A stretch of DNA of 64,000 bases from Ceratothoa steindachneri (GCA_963969495.1 OZ018333.1:87822508-87886507), one strand, 5' to 3'; shown: positions 1 through 11,759, numbered from the stretch's first letter. Made by a program: numbers and translations. Notes: a model not told the origin generated them from the letters alone.

Positions 1-1
1 T

Positions 2-3000
2 CCTCTCTGGGGAGATTACTCCATAAATCCCAGGGGACAAGTCCTTGCCGATCTGATCGAAGAGCTTGAGATGGGTGTCCTAAACGTGGATGAGTTTACG
101 CATCACTGTCCGAGAACCGCTTCATTTTCTTGCCTTGACCTATCTTTGTGCTCTTCGGATGCACAGCCTGATTTTGATTTGGGGGTGGTCGATGACCTCC
201 ATGGTAGTGATCACTTTCCCATTCAAATATCCTTTTCAGGGCAACTGCCGCCTGAGAGACCACCTCGGTGGTGCTTGGCGCGGGTGCGGTGGCCTGCATT
301 TCAGGAAATGACTGAATTCTCTATCTCAGTCGAGGAGTTTAGGTCGGTAGATGAGGCCGTTGAGTTCTTCTCCGGCAACCTCATCGCCGTGGGCCTGACT
401 ACTATTCCTAGGACGTCTGGCCGTTTTGCACACCGACCACTCCCATGGTGGTCGGCCGAGTGTGAGACGGCCCTCAAACAGAAGCGTTATGCCTACATGC
501 GCTATAAGCGCCGCCCGAACGATTTCACTGTCGCTGAATTTCGTTGGGCTAGGGCTAGGTTCCGGTATATTTCGAAGCACGCCCGCCGCTCTTCTTGGCG
601 GGCATACGTGTCTTCACTTAACGGGAAGACCCCTTTAGCTGAGGTGTGGAAGCGAGTCAAAAAGATTCGGGGCAAGTTCTTGCAGGACCCCCCTCTCGTT
701 CTCCAGGAGAATGGGACCGCAATCTCGGACCCCGCGTCCGTGGCGGAATCCTTAGCGACTGCTTTTTCCGCATTCTCTAGCCGGGATGCTGCTCCGCCAG
801 CATTCAATGCACGTCGTGATGTCGCGGAAGGCCACCGGCTGGACTTTACCTCCAGAGGCGGAGAACCCTTCAACGACAAGTTTACTGTGAGTGAGTTGCG
901 TTCCGCTCTCGCTTCGTGCGCGGACACCGCCCATGGTCCGGACGATGTCCCGTACGCCATGCTTCGACACCTGGGTGAGCGAGGCATGGCCTTTTTGTTA
1001 GATTTGTTCAACAAGATCTGGGTGGAGGGTCTTCTCCCAGACTCCTGGCGAATCGCTACTGTGCTCGCCTTTCGCAAGCCGGGGAGAGATCACTATACTC
1101 CGACCGGTTTCCGTCCAATCTCTCTAACCTCTTGCGTGTGCAAGTTGATGGAGAAATTGGTAAATGTTAGATTAGCCTATTTCCTGGACAGCGGAGGCCA
1201 TCTGTCTTCTGCACAGTGCGGCTTCCGTAAGTTCCACTCCACGTCGGATGCTCTGCTCCGACTGGAAAATGCCGTCTGCGAGGCTTTCCTTCGTAGACAG
1301 CACTACGCCACGGTGTTTTTTGATCTGGAGAAGGCCTATGATACTGCATGGCGATACGGTATCATGGAGACTCTCCACACGATGGGGGCGAGGGGACGCC
1401 TCCCAATGTTTATATCTGAATTTTTGCGAGATCGTCGATTCCGCGTACTGGTGGGGGGAGCCCTCTCTGCCCCAAAGGAGCAGGAAGAGGGTGTCCCGCA
1501 GGGAAGTGTCCTCAGTGTCACACTCTTTGCCCAGAGCATCAACGGCATCACCTCGGTTCTGCCAGAAGATGTTCTCGCTACGCTCTACGTGGACGACCTT
1601 TCGATCTCTTTTGGCGCGGCCCAGATGCCAACTCTGGAGCGTCGACTCCAACAGGCATTGAACCGCGTCTCTCGCTATGCCGAAGCGCACAGGTTTCGGT
1701 TTTCTTTGGCCAAGACTAAGGTGGTGCACTTCTGCCGCCATCCACGGCTTCACCCCGACCCAGATTTGTTTCTTAATGGGGTGCGCCTGGATGTGGTTGA
1801 GTCGCACCGTTTCCTTGGTCTTGTATTCGACCGACGCCTCACCTGGGAGGCTCATATTCGCAGCCTTAGGGTCTCTTGTACCCGCGCCATGGACATTCTC
1901 CGTTCCGTGACGTTCAGCGCTTGGGGCGCTGATAGGGCTACCGCCTTACTTTTTTATCGATCCTTTGTTCGCTCGAAGCTCGACTACGGATGCGAGTTTT
2001 ATGCATCCGCAGCCGAGCGTTTATTGCGGAAGGTGGATTCAATCCACCACACCGGCCTTCGCCTTGCGACCGGTGCCTTCCGCACTTCCCCCATTGAGAG
2101 CCTGTTGGTCGATGCTGGGGAGATGCCACTCGCTCTGCGCCGCGTGCAGTGCATCACTCGCCTGTACGCGCGAGCCCGGCGCCTCCCTCAGTCGCCAACA
2201 GCTCTCACTGCATCCGCAGCTGATCTCGATGGTGCCTATGCCGCCGAGAGACGCCAGTCATACCCTAAGCCCTTTGGGTTTAGGGCCAGGAAACTCCTTC
2301 GAGAGGTAGATATAGCTCTCGGGCCGGTGGCGCCCCTGGTTCTGCCCAGGACGCCACCCTGGAGGGTACCACATTTGGCTATTTGTCGCCACGCCTCTGC
2401 TCCCAAAGCTTGTACTGCGCCGGGAGTATTGCGTTCGACCTTTTTGGAGCACACATCGTGTCACGCTGGTACCGTGCCAGTGTATACGGATGGCTCCTAG
2501 TCCCAAGAGGGGGTCGGCTTCCACGCCGTATCCCCTCTGTTTGAAGTCAGCGGGGCTCTACCAGGCGCTGCGTCTGTCTTCACGGCCGAGCTGGTGGCAA
2601 TACACCACTCGGTACGGGAGATTACGCGACGTGCCCGGTTCGGAGACCGGATTGTGATCTATAGCGACTCACAAAGTGCCCTGAGTGCTCTCGGGGCATT
2701 GGAATCTCCGCATCCCCTGGTTCGCGATATCCGTGACGCCACGGTTTTGGCGAGCCGGGCAGATGTCGAGATTATCTTCTGCTGGGTTCCTGGACATGTA
2801 GGAATTGCGGGGAATGAGGGCGCCAAAGAGTCCGCGAGGACTCTGCGACCGGACCAGCGTTTCGCTCTTCCTCACACCGACTACATGGCAGGAATACGGG
2901 CAGCTCTTCGGACTGCTTGGCAAAGAAGATGGGAGACGGTCGAAGGGAACTTAAAGTTGCGTGCCATTGCGCCGCGACTGTTCCCATGGACCTATCCCCC

Positions 3001-3304
3001 AATGCCGCGGCGGCTTCAGGTTGCTTTCTGTCGTCTCCGAATCGGACACACTCGTGTGACGCATCGCTATCTGATGGAGCGCTCGCCTGCGCCCTATTGC
3101 AACGACTGCGTCGTCCCCCAGACTGTTCGGCACATTCTTGTCAAATGTCCCAGTCTGGGTGATCTTCACGCACGACACCTGTCCCTGTACCGGGATGGGC
3201 GGGGTCGCTACCGCCTGTCCCTTGTGCTCAGGACGAGGGCGTGTACTTTGACTGGTGGACTTATTGACTTTTTGGGGGAGGCCGGCCTTCTCCCTTTTAT
3301 TTAA
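2..3304 (+). pseudogene. LINE-A ORF2 (EN-RT-RNase H) of copy A1, one amber codon
   Basis: This is the replication polyprotein of the retrotransposon: endonuclease nicks the target, reverse transcriptase copies element RNA there, and RNase H removes RNA. The frame is open from base 2. Visible parts are the end of the endonuclease (SDHFPI, about 205-222), RT motif A (FFDLEKAYDTAW, about 1316), motif B (GVPQGSVLS, about 1489), motif C (YVDD, about 1585), the RNase H start (YTDGS, 2483-2497), the second RNase H Asp (YSDSQSAL, about 2661), and a C-terminal CX2CX7HX4C zinc motif (about 3100-3150). A TAG at 2498-2500 separates RT from RNase H; the same frame then stays open to 3304. The GNERADE segment with the last RNase H Asp is missing 12 nt (about 2815-2825). 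Otherwise intact, so young, but probably not autonomous. Confidence 0.92.
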
Positions 3305-3410
3305 CCCGATTTAATTGTTGTTGTTGTTTTTGTAATTGTTTTGTTATTGCTTTGTTATTGTTATTGTTATTGTTATTTCTTTTTATTGTTTTCTGTTTAA
3401 TTTTTTAAAG

Positions 3411-3480
3411 TAGCCTAAAACTAGGCTGTTTGTTTACGGCAACTTATGCCTTAGTCGGCAGTCACCAGATAGCCCCTTAA
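3411..3480 (+). other. Conserved 3'-terminal hairpins of LINE-A
   Basis: Two small inverted repeats precede the A-tail: GCCTA-AAAC-TAGGC, then TGCC-TTAGTC-GGCA. The same two positions form hairpins in most other copies while the loops differ, which fits a 3' RNA structure recognised by the element's reverse transcriptase. The function is inferred. Confidence 0.5.
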
Positions 3481-3497
3481 TTAAAAAAAAAAAAAAA

Positions 3498-3997
3498 TCG
3501 TGTGATGCATCGCTATTTGATGGAGCGCTCGCCTGCGCCCTATTGCAACGACTGCGTCGTCCCCCAGACTGTTCGGCACATTCTTGTTGAATGTCCCAGT
3601 CTGGGTGATCTTCGCGCACGATACCTGTCCCAGTATCGGGATGAGCGGGGTCGCTACCGCCTGTCCCGTGTGCTCGGTTCAGATTCATGCACATTGACTT
3701 GTTGACTTCTTGGGGGAGGCCGGCCTTTTCCCTATTATTTAAGCAAGGTTTGTTTTCATATTATTTTTTTTTGTTTTTTTTGTTGTTTTTTTCCTTTAGT
3801 TGCACGCTCCTGCGCCTGGGGGGGACCTCTTCCCGACGCACCAGCTTGCTTTCTTTCCCCCTTTTGGGGTGTTGTTTTTTTTTTTCTCTTTAATTTTATT
3901 TTAAAGTAGCCTAGAACTAGGCCAGTTTTAATACAGCGACTAATGCCCAAGTAGGCATTCGCCAGATGAGCTCTTCAAAAAAAAAAGAAAAAAAAGT
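3498..3997 (+). mobile_element. LINE-A copy A2, 3'-terminal fragment
   Basis: It starts exactly after A1's A-tail within the C-terminal zinc region of ORF2 (CNDC...VRHILVECPSL, 3542-3602) and carries a different, longer T-rich 3' UTR. It ends with the hairpin GCCTAG-AA-CTAGGC (about 3908-3922), then TGCC-CAAGTA-GGCA and an A-rich tail (about 3978-3996). It is either a 5'-truncated copy next to A1 or the right-hand remainder of an older copy that A1 inserted into; A1's left flank is outside the window, so this cannot be decided here. Confidence 0.85.
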
Positions 3998-4469
3998 GCA
4001 ATCTGACGATGCTGTGTGTGTGTGGTTGGATTGGGAAGGCATCATTCTTTATGAGCTCCTTGCGAACAACGAGATTGTCAATGCAAAACTTTATGTTCAA
4101 CAAATGTATCGACTCACCGAAGCTATTCATGAAAAGCGACCTCATCGACGTTATAGAGTCCTTCTGCAACACGACAATCCTCGTCCTCACATTGCCAATA
4201 TGACAAAAGACGCCATCCAAACGCTTAATTGTGAAATCCTGCCGCATCCTCCATATTCGCCAGACTTGGCTCCATCAGATTTCCATCTGTTCCGATCGCT
4301 CTCTAACAATTTGAGCGGCATTTCATTCAATACTGATGTAGAATTAAGAACCTGGTTAGACGAACTCTTCGAGTGAAAATCCAGAGATTTTTATTGCAGA
4401 GGCATTGAAAAACTAGTTGAACATTGGGAAGAAGTCTTACATAACAACGGAGAATACATTATTGATTAA
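3998..4469 (+). pseudogene. Mariner transposase, C-terminal half
   Basis: This is the catalytic half of a mariner-type cut-and-paste transposase. The reading shows the three acidic catalytic blocks in order: LDWEG (about 4029), QHDNPRPH (about 4168) and YSPDLAPSDFHLF (about 4255-4293). Thirty-four residues lie between the second and third Asp, the D,D34D pattern of mariners. An in-frame TGA at 4374-4376 follows DELFE, and the frame then continues with the normal C-terminal stretch (YCRGIEKLVEHWEE) to the stop near 4468. The N-terminal DNA-binding half is absent: the block begins directly after the A-tail of A2, so A2 probably inserted into, or next to, an already broken mariner. It is inactive. 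Confidence 0.88.
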
Positions 4470-4568
4470 ATTGCATATTGTTATCAATTAAAAGTTAAGT
4501 TTTTCTAAAATAGTTAATGGTAATGACTAAATTTGATAAAACCGCAAGAACTTATTCCTCAACCCATT

Positions 4569-4682
4569 ATTTACCATGCTATTTTAGAATATTTCAAATT
4601 AAAACTTTTTATATCTCATTTTATAGGTCTGTTTGTCTCCTTCAAAAATGTATTTACCATGCTATTTTGCAATATTTCAAAT
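4569..4682 (+). repeat. 31-bp direct repeat pair
   Basis: Two near-identical 31-bp stretches (4569-4599 and 4652-4682), each beginning ATTTACCATGC and ending ATTTCAAAT, lie 83 bp apart in AT-rich DNA just beyond the mariner remnant. There are two mismatches. They could be subterminal repeats of the mariner or a local duplication. Confidence 0.6.
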
Positions 4683-5885
4683 AAAGCCATTTATGCACAT
4701 TTTCTGAAAACTTTGCAAATTGGACAATGTCACCCCAGTTTACGATATGTTTAATATTTTATGTAGGCCACACACACTTGCAGTGAGTATATAAAAAAAA
4801 TATACAGAGATAAATCCACCACTTTGAAGTTGTCACATTATGTCCTTCTGTCATATATAAGTAACATTACCGATTCATATCTTCAAGTAATTGGTACTCT
4901 CCTCATCCGTCGACCATCATGCCTTCTCCAGCCATAAAATGGCATAATTTCCTGACCAGTCATATCAGACAATGTTCGTGGCATCGTGCTTTCTCCAGTC
5001 ATAACAGGCAATGTTACAAGACATAAACTGGCCTAATCTTCTATACCAGCCATAACATATTGCCCAGAGTTCTGGGTTGCTGCTTCCCGAGAGCCCACCT
5101 GATGGTGCTGTAGTAGTTTGGTTGTCAGCCTTTCCTCCGCTATATCTAATCCCTTTCTTCTTTTTCAGAATGTGTGTGTGGGTTGCATGATCACCGTCAT
5201 TGCTTTGTGTGGGGAGACTCGATAGACCTCAATCATGCTCCACCATTCATCTCTATTTTCTTTTTAGGTGGATTCTTTCAGCGTAACTATAGTTCTGTAA
5301 TTGGTAATAGTTCAAAGGTCAATAGTTGTGACTGAGGAAGGAAGAGCCGCTTGAATGGAAAATAAGTGAGAGTGGGTGTGGTTGAATGTGTTAGTAGTAA
5401 AGATGTTTGAGTGTGGCAGTGAATCAGTGACTGAATGTGCCTTCTCTTTTCCAGCCCTGTGGTACTGATAGTCGTGACATCTGTCTTTTGGAGATGGCTG
5501 AAGCCAATTTTGACCCTTGTGTGGCATTAAAGGCATGGTTTTTTGAACCGTGAGTCTCGAGACTGCCTCCAAGTCACCTACACATTGATCGGCGCCAGAG
5601 CCCTCCCACTTTCCGCATTGACCGGAACCACTGCGTCCCCATCTTTGAGGCTGGAGCTGGACTGCCAGACCGACAGGAAAGTAGACCCTAAGGAACCCCC
5701 CTTCCTTCATAAAGCGGGCCTGCCTTCCTTTTCCATTGCCCCCCATTTATACCGGTAATAGCGTTCCCGGATATCCGGATACATTTTAGACAGACTCTCA
5801 TCTTTGCGTTAGGCAAGTTTTTATGAAACCCTAGTCATTTCCTCTTTTGTGATTAGGGTTGTTGGCCAAGTTGTTTTGTAAGGCC

Positions 5886-5914
5886 ACTAAAAAAAATATA
5901 TATATATATATATT
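5886..5914. repeat. Short (TA)n microsatellite
   Basis: A run of alternating T and A flanked by A- and T-runs in AT-rich DNA. Confidence 0.8.
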
Positions 5915-6124
5915 TTTTTGTATTTAGAAATTGTAAATATTTTGGTGATTAGGTAAATTTGCATTTTTGTTTTCTGGGGTTGTGGTTGATTGCCATTATT
6001 CTTTTGTGTTTAATAAAATTAAAAAATAGACTCTCTCCTCAATACCCTCTCCTTGAACCACCAAGCGGACCTTGTTGGGGTGGTGGGAAGAATTGGTGAA
6101 GTCGCGACCCCGCCGCCACAGTAC

Positions 6125-9065
6125 TTGGCGCAGGTATGGTGGTCCGCATTTCAGGAAATGACTGATTTCTCTATCTCAGTCAAGGAGTTGAGGTTGGTTG
6201 ATGAGGCTATTGAGTTCTTCTCCAGCAATCTCATCTTCGTGGGCCTAACTACTATTCCTAGAACATCTAGAGCCAGCTTGCATGCCAACCACTTTTGTAG
6301 TGTTCAGCCAAGTATGAGGCTGCCCTCAAACAGTAGCGTTATTGCTACATGTGCTATAAGTGCTGCCTGAGCGATTTCACTCTCAATGGATTTCGCCAAG
6401 CTAGGGCTAGATTCCTGTATGTTTCAAAGCACGCCTGCCTCTCTAACAAATGTGTGGAAGAATCAAAACGATTTGGGGCAACTTCTCGCAGGACCCTCCT
6501 CGTCTTTTCCAGTAGAATGGGGCCGCCATCCAGACCCTGCATCTGTGGCGAAATCCTTTGTGACCACTTTTCACATTCTCTATCCAAGATTCTGCTCTGC
6601 CAGCATTCAATGCACCTCACTTCTCAAACAAGCCCGCCGACTGGAGTTTACCTTGAGAGGCGGAAAACCCTTCAACAACAGCTTTACTTTGAATGAGTTG
6701 CATTCCACTATCGATTTGACCGTGGACATCACCCCTGGACCAGACAATAGCCCGCATGCCATGCTTTAACACCTGGGTGATTGAGGTATGTCCTTTCTGT
6801 TAAATTTATTGAAGAGAATCTGGGTAGAAGGTATCCTCCCAGATTCCTGGTGAGTCAACACTGTGCTTGCTTTTCAAACTGTGGGAGAGATCACTCTACC
6901 CCGGCTGGCTTCCACCCAATCTCTCTAACTTCTTGCATGTGCAAGTTGATGGAGAAATTGGTAAATGTTAGATTAGCTTTTTTTTCTGGACAGCCGAGGT
7001 CATCTGTCAGCTGCACAGTGTGAGTACTGCAAGTTCCATGTTGGATGCTCTGCTATGACTGGAAAATGCTGTCTGCCAGGCCTTCCTTCATAGACCACTA
7101 TGCCACAGTGTTTTTGATCTGAAGAAGACTTATGATACCACATGCTGAAATGGTATCATGGAGACTCTCCACATGATAAGGCTGAGTGGACTCCTCCCAA
7201 TCTTTATATCCAAATTTTTTTGAGATCATTGATTCAGCGTGTGGGTGAGGTGAGCCCTCTCTGGCCCAATTTAGCAAGGAAGTGTCCTCAGTGTCACACT
7301 CTTTACCATGAGTTTCAACGGCATCCCCACAGTGATGCTGGAAGGTGTTCTCGGTAACACTTTATGTGGATGACCTTTGATCTCCTTTGGTTCAGATGCC
7401 CACTCTAAAGCGTCAACTCAAACAGGCATTGAACCGAGTCTCTTGCTATGCTGAAGTGCACTGGCTTCAGTTTTCCTTGGCCAAGACTAAGGTGTTGTAC
7501 TTCTGCCATCATACACGACTCCACCCTTACCCAAACTGTTTCTAAATTGGATTTACCTGGAAGTGGTGAACTCGTACCATTTCCTCGCTCGTGTATTTGA
7601 CTCAAGCCTCATTTAGGAGGCTCATATTCACACCATCAGGGTCTCTTTTAGCATGGATATTCCTCGCTCTGTGATGCTCAGTGCTGATAGGGATACTCCT
7701 TTACTTTTTTTTATTCTTTGTTCATTCAAAGCTTGACAATGGATGCGAGGTTTATGTATCTGCAGCTGAGCGTGTATTGTGGAAGGTGGACTCGGTCCCC
7801 CACACCGGCCTTCGCCTGTCACCAGTGCCTTCCATATTTCCCCCATTGAGAGCTTACTTGTCTATTCTGGGAAGATGCCACTCCTCCTGCACTGTGCACA
7901 GTGCATCATTTGCCTGTATGTGCAAACCTAGTGTGTCCCTCATTCGACTACAGCTCTCATTGCATCCACAGTTGATCTCAATGGTGCCTATGCCACCGAG
8001 AGTTAGTCATACTCTAAGCCCTTTGTGTTTAGGGCTTGGAAACTCCTTAGGTAGATTGGTATAGCTCTTGTGCCAATGGTGCCCCTGGAGGGTACCACCT
8101 CTGACTATTTGGTACCACGCTTCTACAGTGCTGGGAGTATTGCTTTCGGCCTTTGGAGCACACTTTGTGTCATGCTGGAGCCATGCCAATGTATACGGAT
8201 GGCTCCAAGGCTGAAGAAAGGGTCAGTTTCCACACCATATCCCCTCTGTTTAAAGTCAGCGTGGCACTGCTCCTGTCTTCACTGGCTAGCTTGTTTCAAT
8301 ACACCTTTCGGTACAGGAGATAACACCCTTTGCCCAGTTCAGAGACTGGATTGTGATTTATAGTGACTCACAAAGTGCCCTGAGTGCTCTTGGCATTGAT
8401 GAACTGGATGGATGTCGAGATTATCTTCTGCTAGGTTCCTGGACATATAGGAGTTATTGGTAATGAGGGTTCCAAAGAGTCTGTGAGGACTGGGTGACCA
8501 GATCACCTTTTTTGCTCTTCCTCACATTGATTACCTGGCAGGAATATGTGCGGCTTGGCAAAGAAGATGAGAGATGGTTGAGGGGAACTTAAAGTTATGT
8601 GCCATTGTGCCCCAACTGTTCCGATGTACCTTCTTCCCAATGCTGAGATGGCTTCAAGTTGCTTTCTTTCATCCTCCCCAAATTGGACATGTGCACAGGA
8701 TGCACTGCCATCTGATGCAGCACTCGCCTGTGCCTTATTATGATGACTGCATTGTCCCCCAGACTATGTGGCAGTTTCTTGTTAAATGTCCCAACCTGGG
8801 CAATCTTGGAGAACATTACCTGTCCTGGTACCAGGATAAGCTTGGTCACTACTGCTTGTCTCTTTTGGTGGCAGGCTGGCCTCCTTCACTTTATTTAACA
8901 CATTTTTTTGTTTTTTTAGGTTGCATGTTCTTGTGCCGTGGGGAGGCGGGTCTACCCCTAATGCTGAAGTGAGCTTCCTTCTCATCTTTTTGTTTTGTAG
9001 GCTCTTGTGTGAGTATGGCAACTTCTGCCAAAGTAGGCACTTGCTAGATGGACTCTTAAAATTAA
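6125..9065 (+). mobile_element. LINE-A copy A3, old and heavily decayed
   Basis: The block follows LINE-A ORF2 from the end of the endonuclease domain (WSAFQEMTDFSISVKE, about 6137) through to the 3' UTR. RT motif A is recognisable at about 7113 (FDLKKTYDTT after frame correction), motif C at about 7363-7380 (YVDD), the RNase H start at about 8196 (YTDGSK) and the C-terminal zinc region at about 8735. Many stops, small indels and C-to-T type changes break the frame into short pieces. The 3' end keeps the TGCC-AAAGTA-GGCA hairpin (about 9027) and an A-rich tail. It is clearly older than A1 or A-full. Confidence 0.88.
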
Positions 9066-10084
9066 AAACAAAACAAAACTTAGTTTCCTTTAATGTTTTT
9101 AATGCCATTGATATTTTGGGTTAGAGTGGTTTTATCTGGTATTTCTGAGGAGGAGTTTGGGTTATGCTATTCTTAATGGTTGTGGAGTGAGTGTATCCTA
9201 GGCCTTGTTTATATCACTCCTGGTGACTAATGAGCCTTGTTGGAGATTTTATTTTGTATCATTGGTGAGGAAGACTCAGTCAGGTATGGGCTTATCAAGT
9301 GCTCTTCATATAATAATTGGAAGGTAGTCAGATGGTAATGCAATATGAGGTTGCTAGATTCTTTTGCTTGCTAAGTGAGGTGAGCAAAGGATGACATTTT
9401 GGGAAGTGTGTGCTTGAAGGGTTTGTAGTTGTAGAATGGTTGTTCAAGATGAATAGCTAGTTTAAGTGTTTCATGATGCTACAGCTCTTGTGACTAGATG
9501 AACAATCAAGAAGCTTACCTGGCTGTGTTGGAAAGTAATCAAGTGCAGCTTATAAGCAGGATAGAGGAGGTGATATATCCAGATTTGTGAAAGTCAAGTC
9601 TTTTTGGTATATGCTTGATTGGATAATTGTATTTCCATTGAAGCTTGGTTAGGGAGAAGGGTTGAGGTGATTCCAGTGATATTGGTGCAGGGAATGTTGT
9701 CTCTAATGTATGTTATTAGGTCTCCATTTCCAACATTTGACTGATGTGCTACTTTTGCATTTGGGTTGGATGATGATTCCTGGATGGTTTAAATATATCT
9801 TGTGGTCGATAGGAATTCTTTGAGTCCATTTCTTTGTTGCATATACTGTTGATGTTTAGTTGAAAGATTTTATTACCCTTCTAATGCTTTTGATCTCATT
9901 TGTGTGTGTGAAGGGGAAACACTGGGATTAGGCCAGGAAAGAGGGTGTGGGAGGTGATTGTAGGGAAGGGGCGTATAGTTATTGTTGGCTTGTACAGTTA
10001 TAATCACTGTAATGGAAATTGATTGGCCACTGAAAGAGCTGACTTGCACAAGAAGAAACGTAAAAAAAAAACTTTAAAAAAATG
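9066..10084. other. Unassigned, possibly LINE-derived
   Basis: No open frame of note. Read on the minus strand, the stretch 9100-9900 has a Pro/Ser/Thr-rich coding-like flavour broken by stops. It could be the 3' part of the minus-strand LINE whose RT remains at 11760-12345, separated from it by the Tc1-like element. This is weak inference. Confidence 0.25.
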
Positions 10085-11140
10085 AATGAAAACATACCTG
10101 TCAATATTTTATCATATGGCCCTTTGTCTTGATGACCAAACAAAGATGCCTGGGCATTGATTCATCCAGTCCCTTGGAAGGATTTGTTGTCCAGAGTAAT
10201 CTGGAGGCCTTCCTCCTTGATGAGTCATGGAATGGAAGAGGTATTGGTAGTGGTGAGCTGGTCTTTCATGAAAGCCCAGCAATTTTTGATGGGGTTTAGG
10301 TCAGGCTGTTTCCAGGACACTCCAAAATATTGATTATTGTCGCCAGCAAGGTATTTTTTACACTTCTTGAGGTGGGGCAGGGGCCCCATCTTGCATAAAA
10401 AGATATGAGCCTTGAATAGCATAGAAAGGCAGATGATGATCTACAGAACTTTCATGTAATAATCACTATTCATTGTAGTGTTTCCAAGGTAAAAAATATA
10501 AGCCACTGCTCCCACCTTTTCCACTAAAAGCCCTCCCAAACCATGACCTGGTTGGTGTTTAACAATATAAACGGTATAGTGGGGGCCGTAGTGGCTGTTG
10601 ATGGAGGATCGTCACACTTTCCTGCCTTTCCCTCAGATACACTTAAAGCAGCTTTCATTTGCAAACATCACTTTAATCTAATCGTCTTCAGTCCACTGAA
10701 GTTATATCCTCGCAAAATCGAGTCTACTCTGCCATAGTTGTGGGTGAGGAGAGGTTTCCTGGCAGCACATTACTTGGGATCTTGAGGTCCTTCTGCAGGC
10801 AATTTTGAATGGGCTGAATCGACACATTTTCCAACAGCCTGGGATGATTTTTTTTCCAGTATGGCAGGTGTAATGAAAGGATTCTTGAACACCTTCCTCC
10901 ATAGCAGCAGATCAGTCTTCTTGGAAGGCTTCTTTTGTCTTTCAGTCCCAGGGTTTCTGCCTCAGAAAAATGTTGGGTGGTAAACTGCGAACTGCGGCAG
11001 CCACCTTCCTGATAGTTGTTTCTCCTCTTCCTGTCCAGTGATATCTCTTCTGTAGACAAATTCTCCTCCCTCAAAGCAAGTATCCTTGTCTTCTCTGCTT
11101 CAGGGAGATGGTTAAGCATCTCTAAAATCATCCACAAAAA
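10085..11140 (-). pseudogene. Tc1-like transposase, decayed
   Basis: On the minus strand the block reads as a Tc1-family transposase. The N-terminal helix-turn-helix part is recognisable as EKTRILALREENLSTEEI (11090 downwards), followed by KKNHPRLLENVS and IQNCLQKDLK (about 10760-10850). The catalytic part is broken by stops. The region holding the DE-type end motif is recognisable as PDLNPIKNCWAFMKD (about 10250-10300), and a final 'SMPRHL...IKTKGHMIKY'-like end lies at about 10110-10170. Several frameshifts and stops make it non-functional. I could not find clear terminal inverted repeats. Confidence 0.8.
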
Positions 11141-11759
11141 TAATAGTCACCAACACAAACACAATGAAAATAGCCCAACTGAACAGAAAACTAGCGGCAA
11201 AGAAACATGTGCTACTCAATAACTGAGAGCTGGTATCATTTTCTTTCAAACTATGACACTGTACAGAGCTGTCAGATGTACATGTGTGTAAACAAACCAT
11301 TCATATGCTCTGAAAGGCAGCCAAATTTGATCCCACCTTTTTGTGTATTTCTAGCGCAACCCATTCATTTTCTTTTGTGGTACTGTAATGCCTGTACCAG
11401 TAACCAGCATAGATTTTACAACCATGAGGTAGGTCAGCAAGTGGAGTGGAACATAATGCAGTAAAAAAAATTCTTTATATGTACAGTAATTTTCTGCAAT
11501 ATTTTTTTGTATTTTATATAAATTTTGCTTTGCATAACAATAAAATAAGCATCTTATATAAACTAAATTGCCTAAAGTTTTCCTCTCCAACAAAATATAC
11601 TCCCAAATAGTGCTACATGCACAGTAGCAATCACTACTATAATCAGAATAATAATTCTTTTGTCCTTTCTTTTATATGCAACAAACATTTCATTGAGGGA
11701 GAGAACAAAATTCCCCAAAGAGGGGTGAAGAGGCAGAGGCTTTCTCCTATGGAAACTTG
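11141..11759. other. Unassigned AT-rich DNA
   Basis: It holds no recognisable coding signal. The block lies between the Tc1-like remnant and the minus-strand LINE fragment and may include their eroded ends. Confidence 0.3.

Larger units (their letters stand above)
1..3497 (+). mobile_element. LINE-A copy A1 (non-LTR retrotransposon, 5' part outside window)
   Basis: The block runs from inside the endonuclease domain of ORF2 to a poly-A run at about 3482-3497. It is almost identical to the copy at 29208-36072 (window base 1 matches about base 32580), so both are young. The 3' UTR is T-rich and ends in the family's hairpin AGCCTA/TAGGCT region (about 3411-3427), followed by a short TGCC/GGCA hairpin and the A-tail. 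The 5' end lies before the window, so its insertion site and duplication cannot be checked. Domain order EN-RT-RNase H with a CCHC ORF1 in sister copies points to the I superfamily; the exact clade is inference. Confidence 0.93.
4470..6124. other. Unassigned intergenic DNA
   Basis: No gene is recognised. The block holds the direct repeats above, imperfect copies of a 'cagccataac'-like unit at about 4925-5060, and a GC-richer stretch at about 5400-5760 open on both strands (144 codons on minus). That stretch shows no recognisable domain and may be part of an undescribed repeat. A short TA run lies at about 5890-5912. The last ~80 bp before 6125 also match nothing I know. Confidence 0.4.

Noticed and set aside
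5312..5746. 144-codon minus-strand open frame as a host gene
   Set aside because: No recognisable domain, low-complexity His/Thr end, and an overlapping open frame on the other strand; probably chance in a GC-richer repeat.
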